A stretch of DNA of 47,904 bases, from positions 202,057 to 249,960 of the forward strand of contig NW_019091663.1 in NCBI RefSeq assembly GCF_001949145.1, in the 5' to 3' direction. Shown one piece after another: positions 1-13,500 of the stretch. The translations under genes were made by a program, and so were the position numbers. Under the pieces are notes generated by a model. That model was not told the origin of the DNA and searched no databases. It saw nothing but the letters and a program-made list of their open reading frames with translations. Position 1 is the first letter of the stretch; every line of letters begins with the position of its first letter. Source of the DNA: Acanthaster planci (taxonomy: Eukaryota; Echinodermata; Asteroidea; Valvatida; Acanthasteridae).

Positions 1-2601
1 TGGTGTGAGGTCCTGTTCCGGGAACAGTGTTCTTGAGTTGTGTTTACGCCGTTCGAGCGCGAGCACAAGAAAGCCGTGTCAAGAACAGGTCGACCATAGT
101 GGCAAAATACTCCCCGGTGCAAAATCTCTGCAGCACAACCGCTGTCGTTTAAGTTATTTGCATGCTGTATTTGGCAGAGTTTGCAATTAAGTTACCCATT
201 TATATGCCGCCACCACATCACAGCGCTCTCAGTCAAAAGAGGGCGCCTCCATTCCGGCAACAAGGAAGTTTTACCAGTGGAGGGCGCTGTAATTGCTGTA
301 GTTGGGCATAGTTATGTGGAGCATACAGGATACTGTCGTAGGCACAACAACAAATACTTCTCAAGAAAATCCTTAGTTAAACATGCACATCAAATTTCTT
401 TGCAATATTTGCTAACTTAACTGATGACTATTGCAGATATTTCCATCAACATTATCATGAAGTCTCTCGCCATTTTGAAAACGGATGCCTACATTCCGTC
501 GCAACATAGAACCATTTGGAAGGCTCCATTTTTCTTTAAAATTTCTCAGACATACAAGCCAGCAGTGGTTTCCATCCTTTGTTAAAACAAAATAAAACAA
601 AATAAAACAAAACAAAATCCTATATAATCCTATCAAAATGTTCTCTTAACAGAGAACTTGAGGGCATGAAAGTTGTGATTTGGCCCGCAACTAAGCGTAT
701 TGGTCTGCAACTAGTCTGCAGAGGATCATTTATTCAGAATGACATTCATGACTATAAGTTGTAATAATATTTGGTGTGGATCTTGAAATTGGGCTTTTTT
801 TGAAAGGCAATCTTGAGAAAATATGATTTATGCCTGCAATTGAAGTTTCAGTTTTAAATCATTTAGTATTGGGTGACCTATAAGACGAACACATTTTCCC
901 AGAGAGACGCAGTTACATAACTTTCATTTCGCATGAATTGGCCTGAATATCAAGATCATTTCTATTTGCGTTTGTATGGGAAGTGCGCATGCAAAAAGGT
1001 CATTTTCACTCTAACGCTTGATGCATGGCCGTCGCAGGAGCCTTGAAATTTGCAACATATAAAAATGGGGGGGGGGAAGTAAGCGAAACAAAAGGGGAAA
1101 GGAAGAAAGGAGACGAAAATCACAACTTTGCTGGACACTATCTGGGAAGGACCCCCCTCCCACCGTGAATGGTTTCTCAGTTTGTTTAACCCCCCCCCCG
1201 AAAGAATATGGTAAGGCTCTTGGGTTTGCGTGCTCCAAAATTAGGATGTGGGAATGGGTTTCTGCCGTTGTTCCTCAATGTATCCTGTTCAGGTTATATG
1301 TACCATCAATGGTAGGATAACTGAGCGCCCCCCCCTGCAGCAAACTATTTACAACGTGCGTTTCCTCTGTTTTTCGCCTGTACTGTTGATCTATATATCA
1401 GTGCTTGTAAACATGTGAACTCGATCTTGCAGCTAAAACGCTCATTCCGGAAAGAGTACTGCAACTCCTGTAGACAGGGAAGTGATCATAACAAAACAGA
1501 AACCAGATACAGAACACCCGTGTTACTATTAGTGGAATTTAACTGCCTAGTGACCCTCCCGTATCTCGTGTTGCATTTATCTTGATACATCTATTAGGCC
1601 TACATAAAAAGAATAAACACGATGAAATCGAGTTTCAAGTTGTGGGATAAGGGGAACCTTCTTTTAAGAATTTCCTTAAATATTGGCAATAGATTGAAGT
1701 GAATAGAAGATTTAAGAGTTGAAAGACCTCATTTCGATCGTGGCATCATTTTTCTTGAAGGATGATCATTTATTCAAAAGTGAGCGGAATCCGCCCTTGT
1801 GCACTCGGTACACTTGCAGTCAGGTGCTCTGATCTCGTTGCAGTGTTGTTTGGGTCGAGCCTTCATTCTTTTCTGATGTCTTGCAATCATACTGACGCAA
1901 TTTTTTTGAAAATCAGACGACTCATGTTCCTAATGAATTGTGTTCAATGCGCATCGGCCGACGCGCGTGAGTGATTAAAAACAACACTCTGTCAACTGAA
2001 TCGAAACTTCACAGATGAACTGTTAATTAGTGTCTGCATGCGTAACGGGATTCAACAAGATCGGCCCGGGAAAAACGTCTAGAAAACCCGGCTCTCTTTG
2101 GGTTAAACAAGGATTTTCCAAGTTTAAGAAAAATTTTGAAGAGACAAAATACCCCTGTCATTTTAACTGTAGCCTAACTATAGGATTCTTCACCGTTCCA
2201 CAACGTTCCAACTGATCCCAGTAGCTTCTCTTACTGTTGCCTCACCCATTTGGTCAACTACAAGCGTTTTTCCTATGACGATAACTTCACCACAGTCCCC
2301 GGACCTATGATAATTCATCACGTCCATATTTGAAGGTACAATGCTGACCCCAATTCCCAACCCCTCGAGCCCCCCCTACTTGCTCTGGGGTGAAGGACAG
2401 TCAATGAACTTGTGCGAAGTAATTAGATGCACATTTTTAAGAATAATATGTACATTTTAAATTGTAATTTACAGGTCAGTATGTCTTCGGTCCTTGATTT
2501 ATTGTTTGCTACGTTCGGAAGTGACAGTTGAACTTACAGTGAATTCTATGATAAAGTGGAATTAGTCTGATCGATCCAATACAAATATGTTTTGGTTTTC
2601 T

Positions 2602-2631
2602 GTTTGTTTGTTTGTTTGTTTGTTTGTTTTA
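2602..2631 (+). repeat. (TTTG)n microsatellite
   Basis: About seven uninterrupted TTTG/GTTT units followed by degenerate copies (TTGCTTGTTTTGTTG). It is a simple sequence repeat with no sign of function. Confidence 0.85.
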
Positions 2632-4059
2632 ATTGTTTGCTTGTTTTGTTGTGTGTTTGTGTTCATTTACATAAGAGTTTGTGCACATTTAATAGTTCGA
2701 TGGGCGCTAGAGTGACACGGTAATGTCCACTGTACACTCACGGATCTAGGATTTTTCGAAGGTCATGGCAGGTGTTCTGGTTGCAAGAATAATGGCGCTC
2801 TATAGGCCGCATTTTGTGAGGAATTTCCCTTTGCAATTCCGTACACCAGATAAGTGGCTTGCAGTCCGAACAAAATGAGGTTTGTTATCATGCCCACCCC
2901 ATTCAAAATCGATATTGCTGGCTTACGTTGGCACATCAATTTTTTTAGGATTTTTTATTCACCTTTACGAAAGGCTTTCATTGAACTTGCAATGACCCCT
3001 TGTGCATGATGACCATGCCGTCTACACGTGGACACAGACAGCAGAAGGCCTGCTGGGCATCGCAAGGCCAACATGCGGGGTCCAGCTGGTCAGTAAATTC
3101 CTTCTTGATACTTTACCATCGCCACTCGCCTCATTTCCCATCACACTGAGGCTAAATCTGTGTTGATATCACGACTGGCTTGTCTGGCGATTAAATATGC
3201 TTAAATAATTGGGCTATCATTTAAAATGCGAGCGAACCGCATGACACACGACCTCGGGCGGATTGGTGGCTTGTAGATCAGGCCACTGTGATCGAAGGAA
3301 GTGAGGCTTGGCTGTGTGCCCAGAATTTTGCCGGTTGCGTGGGCGAGCGTAGTAAAAATGTTGCCTCTCGACAGTATATTTTTCAACGCGTAGATAGCAT
3401 TTAAAATGTTGTTTACGCCCTTTTTGCCATATAATCCCATGTATGTCGGTGCGCTGAGAATTTTTTTCCAAAGAAAAGGACGGAAAAATGCAATCGGCTA
3501 GTCGAGACAGATGGTCAAATGGTCAGCATTCCTACCTCCATGCTTCAAGAGACTACACCACTTGGTTTAGTTTAGCCATCGTGTATAGTCAAACAAATAA
3601 TCTTTCAATCAAAAATCCCTCGTATTATGAAATCCACTGCATGACCAGGCATATCGTTATGGTTGAATAACACTGCCTGGGAATTAGCTGCCTAATTGAC
3701 GAATTCATTGATGATGAATTGAAAAGAATGAAAGCCTACGGATTTGCCTTCGATTTAAAGCTAGAATGAAAATTAATGTCAAGTTACTAAATTCAGTCAC
3801 ACTGCACTTTAGGGACATGTGATTCTACCTCCATGATCATACACAGTTTGACGACTAAATGCATATTGGTTGAAATAGAATTAGGCCCCTGTCATATTAT
3901 GTTGAACAGAAACATGACTTTTGAAAGGTAATTCCATTTTGCACGCTAATGAATGCTTCTTTTACTAATGTATATACCCATTTCCCAAAACTGTCAAGGA
4001 AAAAATATAGTTCTAGGTTAGTATTGAAAAAAAAAGACCCAGCAGAGAGAAACATAAAT

Positions 4060-4522
4060 TATTTTCTTGTGGGCGCCCGTCTCCCGCGCTATCACCATCT
4101 ACGCGTTCTTTGGCACAGCGTCATTCATTCATAATTATTGTTTTGGGCGTGAACGTGTGTTTGTATACAAACCACGAGTCCTAGCGCGCTATAGCGCGTA
4201 TTCACGTGCCCATAACACACAATCCTGCTTCTGATTCGGACCGCGTGCGCGTATTTCCACGCAGCAAATGTTCGTATTTTTACAAATATCTGTGTCTGCA
4301 ATTCCGTAAGGTGGAAGATTTTCTAGTCGGGCGACATTGCAAGCCTGTCTGCTAGATCTTTCTCTGTTGCCATCGAAATAGATGACCCAAGGAAATCGGA
4401 CCATCTTGGACTGTGCATGTGTGAAGTAGTATAACTCGTCAACACACGCGCAAAACGAAGAGCGCCCCACAGTAATAGAGAACATTGAGAACATTGAACG
4501 TTACATAAAAGAAACCTTGAAG
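4060..4522 (+). promoter_or_regulatory. Probable promoter/5' UTR of the Notch-ligand gene
   Basis: This CpG-containing stretch, including AGCGCGCTATAGCGCG around 4184-4199, lies immediately upstream of the start codon at 4523. No clear TATA box or initiator was identified, so the transcription start is unknown. The call rests on position and local composition only. Confidence 0.3.
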
Positions 4523-4588
4523 ATGGAGGCGTACGGTGGAAAGGGGTTCCTTCGGATTGTCGTAGTCCTAGTTGCCGTTACCTTACAC
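4523..4588 (+). CDS. Notch-ligand exon 1: signal peptide
   Basis: The 22 codons start [11 protein letters not shown] and continue into a hydrophobic run ([10 protein letters not shown]), a typical signal peptide. The exon ends in phase 0 at CAC followed by a GTGAGT donor. This ATG is chosen because it gives a secretion signal and its phase matches exon 2. Confidence 0.8.
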
Positions 4589-7500
4589 GTGAGTATGGCC
4601 AGTTGATTTGTAGGCTTCAGTGCACACAGTTAGTAGACTTCCAATGTACACTACATATACATGTAGGCCTAGTCACTTTTTTTGTACGCGTGCGTGTGGC
4701 ATGCATAGTGCATGGCTACATCATGGCATATCTTGAGCTGAGGAGAATCTGACAATTGTTGCCCCGTTTAAATACTAAATATTGTGGAAAGAGTTCCACG
4801 TTATACGGACAACACTTGATGCCCCTGGCTCTGTGCACAAACCAGTATGAGGCTTGTCTGAAAAAAAACTTAGGCCTTCGGAATTTTCTGAGCTAAATTT
4901 CATTTTGTGGTGGCTGTTGTAACATTTTGTAAAAATTTTAATTCTCAAAATTCATAATTTCAGTGTTTACTGTTTGTTCTTTGGAGATGGAAGGGACTGA
5001 CTATCAATAAAGTCTAAAACTATAGAAGACCTTAAAAGTATTATGGTTTTTTGGGGGGGGCTTATATGACGCATTCCTGGAACTTAGCCAGCCAGGAGGA
5101 TTGCTTTGTGTCGCAGGCATGGCGGGACAGCCTACGCCTTGAATGTGAAAATCGTAATAGTTTTAGGTCGCGGCATTCATTTTCCCTTGCCGGTCCAGCG
5201 ACTGCACACATTTCTGTACACAGCTTACAATGTACATGTACGGTACATGTACATGTGTACAGCCGAAACTCATTAGTATGCAAGTCAACCAGAACCGCTG
5301 TAGCCTGTTTGTATGCGAAACCGCCTGAAATATTTCAAGGACTTGTACCTGGAAAGAGAAACTGTTGAGCCATCACCGCCAGGCATTGTTTGCGGTTTGC
5401 CATTATGTAACGTGGACCTGATGAAATCACTGTATTCATGCAAGGCAGCCATCCAGTACCCCCAGAACTGTGGGGGCCGCTCCGCTCACGGTCAGGCCCC
5501 ATAGTTCTGGGGTAGGCATCCAGCAGGTGCTAATTGATGTATCCTGAAGTTGTCTTGAAATTTCCTGGAAGTGTTTTTGTTTCCGGCGGTGTGATATTTG
5601 TATTGTATAAACATACAGCAAGGAACAGAGAACAACCATAATTTTGAGCCATTCACATTTGAGTTCAGTCTCTGAAGCCATTATTTCGATTGCAACCATT
5701 TAATGTAAACTACTGACAGAAATAAAGATAACGTGTATAAATCTGCGCCTCAAAACGTTTCCTGTACCAGTGATTCCCCACTTCAACCCCAATTTGTGTA
5801 AGAATGTGAAGGGAATGGTAACTTCGCATGCCCGTACTGCCTGTTAATTTATAATCAACTTAGTTACTTGTATCGACACGGCTCATGAATCGCATTAGAG
5901 CAACAATTTGCCGTATGGCACCACAGCCACGATCTTTGGATCTTCATCCGAACTGTGATCCGGAATCTTGAAAAGAGGTCATCACTTTAAAGGCGAAGTG
6001 GTTTATCAATAAAGCGTCTTTCCGAGTCGCGCAAAAATTCAAACGGCTGCAGTACGTCGCGGCCAAGAAATCATCTCATTAGAAACATGATCCCCTCGCA
6101 TCTCAACGTGCGCTACCCTTGATCGTTGTCGGGGATCGCCCGAACATGTCTTGCACCATTCCTTAAAACATGGAGCTATGCTTAAAATCAGGTCCTATCT
6201 GAAAACTCGAGTAAGCCATGCAGCTTTTTTATTACCGCAGATATCGTTAATTGAAATAAAGTGAAATCAGGGCCCTAAAAAGTATGCAATTTTCCATGCA
6301 TTCTTACTATTTAGCACACGGCATCTGGGTCATAAAGGAAAGTTACGGGTATCTATATCAATCAGTGCAAGTGACTTGACTAAGTTGAGACGATGTTAGC
6401 CTACTAAGCGCAGCCACAGCGATGTTACTCCACAGCGATGGTTCTTTTGTGAAGCAAAACAAGACATGACTTGGCACTTAGCCGAGCAAAACTGCCATAA
6501 TTGGACTTTCTTTTTGTTTGGTCCGTTAACGCTCAGCACAAGTCTTTACCCACAGCATGGGTCACTGTGTGGGGGCGGTCAGTTGGTTCCTGTGAGACTG
6601 TCTTCAATCCAAGAAAAAATACGCCCACTCTACATCATTGAGCAAGTATACGTGCGCGAAGCACGGAGTAAGCGTTGGCAGAGCAAAATTGTGTCGTCTT
6701 TGTTTACTTGCTCGCCTTTTTTCCGGGGAGGGGGGCAAAAAGGGGGGGGGGGAAACTTCAGGAGGCATCCCTGAAGTATGCTATATAAATGGTCATTTCT
6801 CGTTCACTGACCAGTAACCTTTATGTTGAGGTGCTTGCGGGAACCAACGGAAATGTGTGGACACAAGTGCCCCCCCCCTCCCCGCCCACCCCTTCCTTGA
6901 CTGTCATGCCGTGTCGATTTCTCTCGTGATGATAAAACACAACTTCCTGAGAAAGGTGAACTTCTTGGAAAAAACACCCGTACGGTCACTGTGGCCTGAC
7001 GTTCCCAAACGAGGGGAAAGCGGGTCTTTTTCTTTGTTTTGACCCTCTAATGGGGGGGGGGGGTAACACTTTTTTCCACTTGAGTAAAGCGGGCAACCTG
7101 GAAAAGGATTTTTGCGTTCTGATCGGACACACCCAGCTTCAGTTCGAGCTTGTTGCTTGACTGGCGCCATATTGGCCATACAATTTAGCCAGGTTGATAA
7201 GACACATCGAAACGGGAAAAGGCTCCATAATATCTGCGCAGAATACTTGCTTGTTCGCATTATTTTGGCCCTTTTCACGTCGACTTGTTTATGTGTCCTC
7301 ACAGATAAACTGAAAGATGACGTTTCAAACTGTTATCAAACTTGTTTTTTGTGTGTGTGTTGCTTCTTTTTGATAAGATACAGTGCACGTGGGTTCATCC
7401 AGGGTTTGTTATTTGTAGTAAATCCAATACAGGCCTCTGTTACCACAGCTTGTTATTGAGGGACAATCTGAAATTCACATCGTTTTCAGGCAGGCTTATT

Positions 7501-10500
7501 TTCGGGCACGGTCCCTTATTAAGCATGCTCAGACAGCGCCTCATGTGAGACAGAATATTCCAGGGAGGAAATCATGACATGCTCTGCATGTGAAGCGTGC
7601 AGTCTTTGCGGACGGTGCGTTCCACTTTGCCGTCGGACATTCCAAATATATCTGCATTCGATTTGAAAATGTAATGAACGGGTTTGTTATCTGTGTTATC
7701 AGTAGCCATGCAAACGCAAGGGCCAAAATGTCAGGGCTGCTCTTCGTACAAACGTTTTAAATGTAAATCTCAAATCGCTGGATATTTCTAATAAAGATGT
7801 TGAGTTAATGTCATTGCACTGTCAGTTGCTTAACGTATCAAATTTCAGCCTCAAAACGGTTTTGCGAAAATGTGAAGGATATTTTTTAGTCTTAAGTCGT
7901 AAAAACTGAGGTAAAATAACACAAAAACGTTTTCTTTATTTCCATTTTTTAAATTGTTATTATAGAGTGCACAGCTCTAATTACGATCCATCTAGATTTA
8001 TCTAAGGCGTGAATTCAACCAATTTATCGGTTTTGGTTTTTTGTTTTGTTTTCCTGTTTCTTCCTAATTACCAAAAGATACAAGAGATGATCCGCGAGGA
8101 AGCAAACACCACGTCGAGGTTTGCTTTGGTTTTCACTTCGCGTGGTTGTCCTGACTTCCATTTTAAAAGCAATAAATTCAGAATGGACAGTTTTCAAAGA
8201 ACAGACGTCTGCGCTATGTCTTTTAGTTTCTGTGACTGGAATTTTTTTTTTGCTTTTACTTTCCATCTCATACGAATAGCTTGTCTGTCTTTTTAATAAA
8301 TAAATTTACGCTGCAAAACCATTGTTATTCTTTATTCTGTACTTTAACATTTTGTATCCCTAGTTTATTTTCTTGTTTGTTTAGAATTCATCTCAAACAA
8401 AATATTTCGTTACCTCGGGATTTTCCACACCACAGACATAGTTTCCTTATAAACATATATGGTTGTTGCATCATTTTGTGGATATGGCAGACACTCGACT
8501 TCTAACCATAAGGAAACCGGACGGAAGTTGTATAACTGGACCTAATTCCAACAATGAAGATTTTCCGTTTGCCACACAATCCTCTTCCTCGATCTCGTCC
8601 AGTGAGGACATGTCTTTGTGATAATGCATATTGTAAGCAGAGAATATTGCTCCCTGTGACTGGTTGAATAGTAGCCAGTCCGGCCATCTCCACACACGTG
8701 GAGTTTATAAGGTTACAATCAGCAATTTTCTATCAAGCAAAAAGTTCCAACATTCGGCAACAATAGGTTATGATGCTAATGATTTGGCACTTTTTCCTTG
8801 CGCTACATCACGGCACCTGTTCACATTTTTTGAGTAATCCTCTGAAGATTGCTAAAATCTATGAAAGACATCTTTAAAGTTAAAACAACGAAAACGTCTT
8901 TGTTCTGGATCCAGGCGTCGCTTCCAGTGAAATAACCAGGAATTACATAGGGTCAAGGTTGAAGACAACATTAATAGGCTGAAATATATTCAATTTATGC
9001 AGATTATCGGGAAAACACCCCGCGAGAGGACCATCGATACGCAGCGCGGCGTTACTGAATTTCAAAACAGGCACCTTGTGTCGTGTTGATGTCCGCAAAG
9101 GGTGCAATATCGATTCCTAAATAAATCATATTGAAATTGGAGGATTGAAGGCTGTCAGGGTTCAAAGATTCTGCATGTATCACTGCAAAGATTATTCCTG
9201 AAATGTGAACCTAGTATCTGCGAGGAATTTGAACATGAAATCCAAAACAGTTGTTTGGAGGTTGATAAATAATGCATATTTACGGTATGCATTCCCATTG
9301 CCTCGTCTCTTATCGCCAGCGACCATGAGGGTTTGCATATTTATCTAGCCTTGGACCCCTGCGTTTGTCGGTGTTTTTCGTTCGGGTCACTTAGTTAGCC
9401 CTCTTGATAGTCGAGGGACAAGGAGGGGATTTGTGGTAAATAATCTGGTGTTGAAATGTTGCAAATTCAAACAATGCTGGCACCCACTAGTATACAAAAG
9501 GGCAGGGAGTCGATGAATGTGCTCTGCTTTTAACACCTAGACTAATAAGATCAATCAACTGTACGTGTACTTGCCAAAATCTCGATGGCTATGTACATGT
9601 ACAATACCGAGAGGTTCTTACCTCCAGCAATCACGCAAGTACAGGTGCATTGCCGGGGTTTTGTTTGCAAATGTCCAAAGAGTATTCGTTCCGTTTAGGT
9701 TGAATTACTAATTAGCTTATGAAGACACTACATGTATTGTTTAGTCTATTGTCGCTTTTGGAACTTTTTGCAACTTAGTATTCAGTGCTTTTATAATCTG
9801 TTTTCACCATCCAGATTTCGCTCCTGTAGCATCAGCGCCAGTGTTCCAATTTTGCTTTTAAAATGTCCACCCCGTAAACGATGTATTATTTCACTCCACT
9901 CTCTGCCCCCGTGCTATCAAGCAGACGCCTTTCCCTTGGCCAACTCCGTCACGTTGTTGTCAACTGATAAGGGCTGCATAACGGGGGTGAAACTTCAGTT
10001 TAGGAAAAATGAAACCTCGTTTCTTGAAATACACAGGAACTTACCTGGTTCACTGACTTCCAAGAACAGTCCCATTTTGCATAAAACTATCGCTCTTTTG
10101 ATCATAGAGCTGATGAAATGAAATATCGCTTTATTTGCTTTGCGGTACGTGCATTTCCTGTACCCCACAGTGCGTAACCTTATTACACCTATGTCTGCGC
10201 CAGAATTTGTTGGTCTTCATATCTTTTCCACAAAATTTTTTTTGGAGTTTTCAAGCTTTTGCTTTTCTTTTACCAAGTTTGACCTGTACCATGCAACATT
10301 TTGTGGATGTAATGAGACAGGCACCCGGTCATTTGTAAACTGTTTGTATCGACAAGTTCGTAAACTGAGACTTACTTAACAGCAGCCCTTACTTATTTGT
10401 CACTAAATATTTGTTATCCATCAGACAGCAGCCCTTACTTATTTGTCACTAAATATTTGTTATCCATCAGTATCAGAGTTAACTTTTACGCTGTACTGAC

Positions 10501-13500
10501 TACCTTCACTAAATTGTTGATCAATATCCCGGGATGTTTTGCACCCAAATTGCAAAATCCGCCTGATGAAAAGGCGTTGGAAGGAATGCCACACTTTAGC
10601 TGGCTTTTTGCCAGGATTGTAGCTAGCCGATCGCGGCCACTGCTTTGTACTATCTGCCCACATTTTCGACCCCCCCCCAAAAAAAATCACGTGGTAGATT
10701 CTTATATATATGTTTATTCAGTTCCGAAAAACTTAAAGTATAGCTGCAATGAATTTTGATTGAAATGCACTGAAAAGTGTATGATTTTAAACAATTAAAC
10801 TTATCCATGGAACTGAGGGCGCTGTTGCTGTGACATCCAGGGAAGACATGGTTCAGGGCATAGGTGTTTCTGTTCAAATTGTGAACCCAGAATTTACCTC
10901 CTTAAAACATTTCTGAGAGAGGGATTGGCATTTTCTTGTTGCTATGCACATGAACAATATTGAATCAGCAAAGAAGAGAAAACTGAGACCAGGAAAACCT
11001 ACAAAAGTGCAGAACTTTTTTGTGTACAAACCAATGTTACATTGAAGCTTCTTCCTGAGGTGGCATCACAGTTTTGCTCATGAATATAGAAAGCTTATTA
11101 GCCTAAAAGCAAAAAAAGGCCTTAAAATACCCTTTGAAATAATGAAACAGAAGTTGAAAATGGGTTAACTGAGGCAGTAATGTGCATTTTAGAGGTTTGA
11201 AATCACAAAGTCTATTACAGCCACCCTTTAATCGGCCACTGAAAGCACAGAGAGAGAGTAGTGCTGCATTTAGCGGTGTGTCCACTATCCATGCAGCTCT
11301 AGGTTCAGGGGGGAGGGGGGATTAAATGCAAATGCGGCTTCGGGCTCATTCAGCATGATGTTGGAGGAGAAAACTCAAACCCAAAAGAGAACTCAAAAGC
11401 CTTAATCACAGTCCCCACACCCTTGTCTTTGTTAGCTGGTATTGTTTTCTTAGGGTTTTGGTGCAAATTTTTGATAAATAAATATTCAGATTACTTTCTT
11501 TCCTACTCACCTATGGAGAATTCCTTGTAAAAACAATGTCCGTGGGGGGCAGCCAGTTATGCATCCAGTTGTTCCCCCCCCACTGGATGCACCATTGGCT
11601 GCATTACTAAATAATTTGCCAGCTGTATTTTGTGTTGCAAGTTGATATGAATCGAAGTATGAGATACTAATTCTAAATAGGAGGAGGAAAGAACTTGTAA
11701 TAATGAACAGCAAAATGGAGTAAAATAGCTCAGAAATATGGGACATGATTTTTCTGACTAAAAGTTGTTCTCTACACAAAAGACGACGTGCGTACGCATA
11801 TTCTTCTTGCTTCGAGTTAAAGACAACAGTGTTTATTTAGTTAACACAAGATGCCGCCCCTTTTGAAATATTGTTTTGGCAATTATTGCAAAGCACCGAA
11901 TTTCTTGATTTAAAATACGACTTGAGTCGATCCTGTTGATGCTCCTGCAGGTGAGGGATGTCTCGGTGGATGCATCCGTGTCGTTTGCCCTGAAGCTTCA
12001 TTCCTACAGTAATCCCTCCAATCGGGAATCAGACGGGGACTGTTGCGACAACCTCTGGGGGAGTTGCTCCAATAAGTGCGACAACAGATTCATTATATGT
12101 CTGCACCGACAGGATTCGTAAGTTACATGCACCTGCCCATTCAGAATCCTCCCTTTCACCACTGTCAGAAGTCCCTGTTAACCACCCTAGAAATGTTGTG
12201 GGAAAACTGCATCCTGCATTATTTTCCATCCCGTAGCTAAAATTACAGTGGCGTGACTGAGTTGAGAGGAAATGTTATACGATAAATTTTTTCCTGTTGT
12301 TGCTGGTACTTTTCAAATATGGTTGCAGAAGTTTTTTTTGTTTTTGGTTTTGTTTTGCCTTCTTTTGTCTTCAAAACATTCAACCCATCACTCCTAACCA
12401 TCCTGAGGTATCGCCCCTACATAACGGTAATCAATCAGGATTGGGTGTGGGTTTTTTTTATCCTAGTTTTCCTTTCTTTTTGCTTCCTCATACACTCGTA
12501 CACCATTTGGAATTCCTTGGGAGAATAGCATGTTACAACCAAATAATGGCCACTTTTTTCTTGTTAACAGGAGTAAACACATCAATTAATGAGCAGTTTG
12601 TTTGATGCCTGGAAAAGGGTTTTTCTTAGGAAATTGACAGAGCTCGGAAATACCTTTCGTTTGGTATACATATTTTGCCTGAAGGGGCTTCTAGGGGGTA
12701 TTGGGTGAATAGAAAAAGAATGAAAAAGATAGAACATTGTTTTCGTTATTTTTGCCCAGTTTAAGAGTGTTGACAATGGCATGTCATACTGATATGAAAA
12801 AACTGCACTCGGCATCCCACCAAAGTGTATGTAGAGCAAGGTTTATTCAAGGCAGAAGGATTGAGCGTGCTGCTTAAGCACTCATTTTAGTATTGCGGAG
12901 TTCCCGACAAAAGGTTGTCAGCATAAAATGTAAATTACTTTAGCATTTAGTAATGTGCTTGTTTTAACATAAAACTGCACTATGTTGTTTTAATTATGAG
13001 CAAGCCTAAATTTCAGACTTGTGTGATTTTTCATTTAGAATGTCGGCAACACAAAATGTCAAAACTTGATGAACTCAAAAAGTAACATTTCATACCTGGG
13101 CTACTAGCATCTTTCTTTGACACGCAACAAAGTGTATTTCGTGTCTTTATGTGGTTTTTATGCCCTTCTGTTTTCCTCTTTACAGATCAACTGCTTTTCA
13201 TTTTTGCCAGTACGGTCTCGCCATAACAGATTTGGTTGCAGATGGAGAAGATGTCTTCAACTTCCCCTCACCTATTCCAAATGGAATCTCAAATCCCATC
13301 AGAAGAAATCTGGCGTCGTGGCCAGTAGGTTTTCAATTTGTTAATTGCATGTAGCATCAGGGCAGACTAGTGCCTTAATTGTAAGCCATGAATTCTCCAC
13401 AAGTCGAATAGCAAGTAACAGTGATGAAACAACAACGAAAACAAAATGCCCGTGGAGCAACTTCGTTAATACTTCTGAGGGCATTTGATGGTAAATCACT

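Larger units (their letters stand above)
1..4522. other. 5' flanking region, no gene recognised
   Basis: No open frame here shows a recognisable domain or a splice-supported exon. The visible items are an A-rich AAAAC/AAAAT tract near 583-618, a (TTTG)n microsatellite near 2602-2631, and G/C runs at about 1067-1076 and 1191-1199. The last 450 bases become richer in CpG and run into the first exon of the Notch-ligand gene. Confidence 0.5.
4589..11950 (+). other. Intron 1 of the Notch-ligand gene (7.4 kb)
   Basis: No additional coding exon is recognised. The intron contains short TACATGTA-type palindromes (near 5228-5258 and 9590), a hairpin at 5459-5512, several G/C runs (6737-6751, 6869-6878, 7052-7062, 10670), a 46-bp tandem duplication at 10380-10470 and a dispersed repeat at 11033-11218. 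Its length makes it a likely home for enhancers, but no specific element can be supported. Confidence 0.7.

Noticed and set aside
4189-4494. Minus-strand open frame of 101 aa directly upstream of the Notch-ligand start
   Set aside because: It has no recognisable domain, no splice support and a low-complexity composition. A divergent gene cannot be supported, so the region is treated as promoter.
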